Shown here one piece after another: positions 63,486-64,000 of a DNA stretch of 64,000 nucleotides. Made by a program: the position numbers and the translations under genes. The notes below the pieces were generated by a model. The model was given only the letters and a program-made list of their open reading frames with translations, was not told the origin of the DNA and did not search any database. Numbering within the stretch: position 1 is the first letter of the stretch; every line of letters starts with the position of its first letter. Source of the DNA: Massilia frigida. GTDB lineage: Bacteria > Pseudomonadota > Gammaproteobacteria > Burkholderiales > Burkholderiaceae_D. Location: positions 273,244-337,243 of the forward strand of contig NZ_WHJG01000002.1 in NCBI RefSeq assembly GCF_011682175.1. The letters run 5' to 3'.

Positions 63486-64000
63486 GTCCCCCTGACGGGG
63501 TTTGCCACTGCGAGGTTTTTGCCCTTCATTGACCGCGCCATGCGGGGTGCATAGTCACGAAATATTTTAGAGGATGCACACAAAACATGATCACTTACAT
63601 GAGATATTATTTGCTAATATTGCAAAAAACATTAAAACGAAACGTTTTGATGTGGGCAGTATCCAGATCGAAAAACGGGGGAAGCAAGTGTATATATGGT
63701 TACGCATGCTGTACGTGTTTATCGTTGCCCGGTTCCTCAAACCGCTGGAACGCAGGAATTCAACCTCCGGGTTGAAGCTGTTCTGTAACGGCTGCTGCCT
63801 CGCCAAGGCCGACTCAATCAGCCTCGACCTGTTTCTGCGCACTGGGCTGTTCTTTCACGCCCGCGCAAATTTTGGCTCTATGACGTTTTCGGTGAAACTT
63901 GACGACCGCCACGGTATCGCCTAATTGAAACCGACCGCTTCGCGGCGGCCTGCAAGGGATTGACGGGTAAATGAGCGAGTTTGGACATGCGCAGATAGGC
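63486..64000. other. Terminal region, no supportable gene
   Basis: 515 bases at the right edge. The longest frame (63574-63924) has no ribosome binding site, low codon bias and no recognised domain. The AT content is higher than elsewhere up to about 63720, suggesting foreign or degraded sequence. Confidence 0.5.

Noticed and set aside
63574..63924. 116-codon open frame near the right edge
   Set aside because: No ribosome binding site, no recognisable domain and atypical composition; more likely chance.

Overview
The window comes from a GC-rich betaproteobacterium, most likely of the family Oxalobacteraceae (Massilia / Duganella / Janthinobacterium type). I infer this from the nuo-tRNA-Leu-secG-tpiA-quinone reductase, rpsO-pnp, leuA-pssA-ilvC-ilvH-ilvI and iscRSUA-hscBA-fdx-iscX blocks, a PEP-CTERM protein, and the DUF3619/DUF3106/RDD operon typical of Burkholderiales. 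No database search was possible; family names are from recognised motifs and memory.

Layout. 0-3.9 kb is core: start of the nuo operon (complex I), tRNA-Leu(GAG), secG, tpiA and a zinc-free quinone reductase. 3.9-27.8 kb looks accessory. It holds a Sel1 and a GIN-domain protein, a frameshifted GMC oxidoreductase, a soluble chemotaxis-receptor-like protein, a PEP-CTERM protein, an M16 peptidase pair, a frameshifted lipoprotein, a hypochlorite-defence locus (methionine-rich peptide, MsrP/YedY-like reductase and its cytochrome b, divergent SigF-NrsF pair), and an eight-gene cluster (18.2-26.2 kb) that I cannot assign to a known system. 27.8-44 kb returns to core genes: pnp, rpsO, leuA, pssA, ilvC/H/I and a sigma-factor operon. 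44-64 kb has a RING/TerD-like protein, threonine aldolase, the complete isc operon, a degenerate uracil-DNA glycosylase, a fumarylacetoacetase/maleylacetoacetate isomerase operon with its LysR regulator, ChaC, and a rearranged radical SAM gene carrying a small inverted-repeat element.

The strongest candidate for an undescribed system is the 18.2-26.2 kb cluster. Eight tightly packed minus-strand genes encode three divergent paralogues with a W-x-R-Q-G C-terminal motif (two with glycine-rich cores), an HEVGH metallopeptidase-like protein, a large protein with an N-terminal Ig-like fold, a PLP-dependent oxoamine-synthase-like enzyme, a GIY-YIG protein and an amidohydrolase. A consensus sigma-54 promoter lies just upstream of the first gene, preceded by two near-identical palindromes centred 42 bp apart. 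A sigma-54 activator gene sits at the far end. Several products share a short acidic/aromatic N-terminal stretch that may be a sorting tag.

The second coherent system is the hypochlorite-defence locus (13.1-16.7 kb). An ECF promoter-like sequence in its divergent intergenic region faces the reductase operon.
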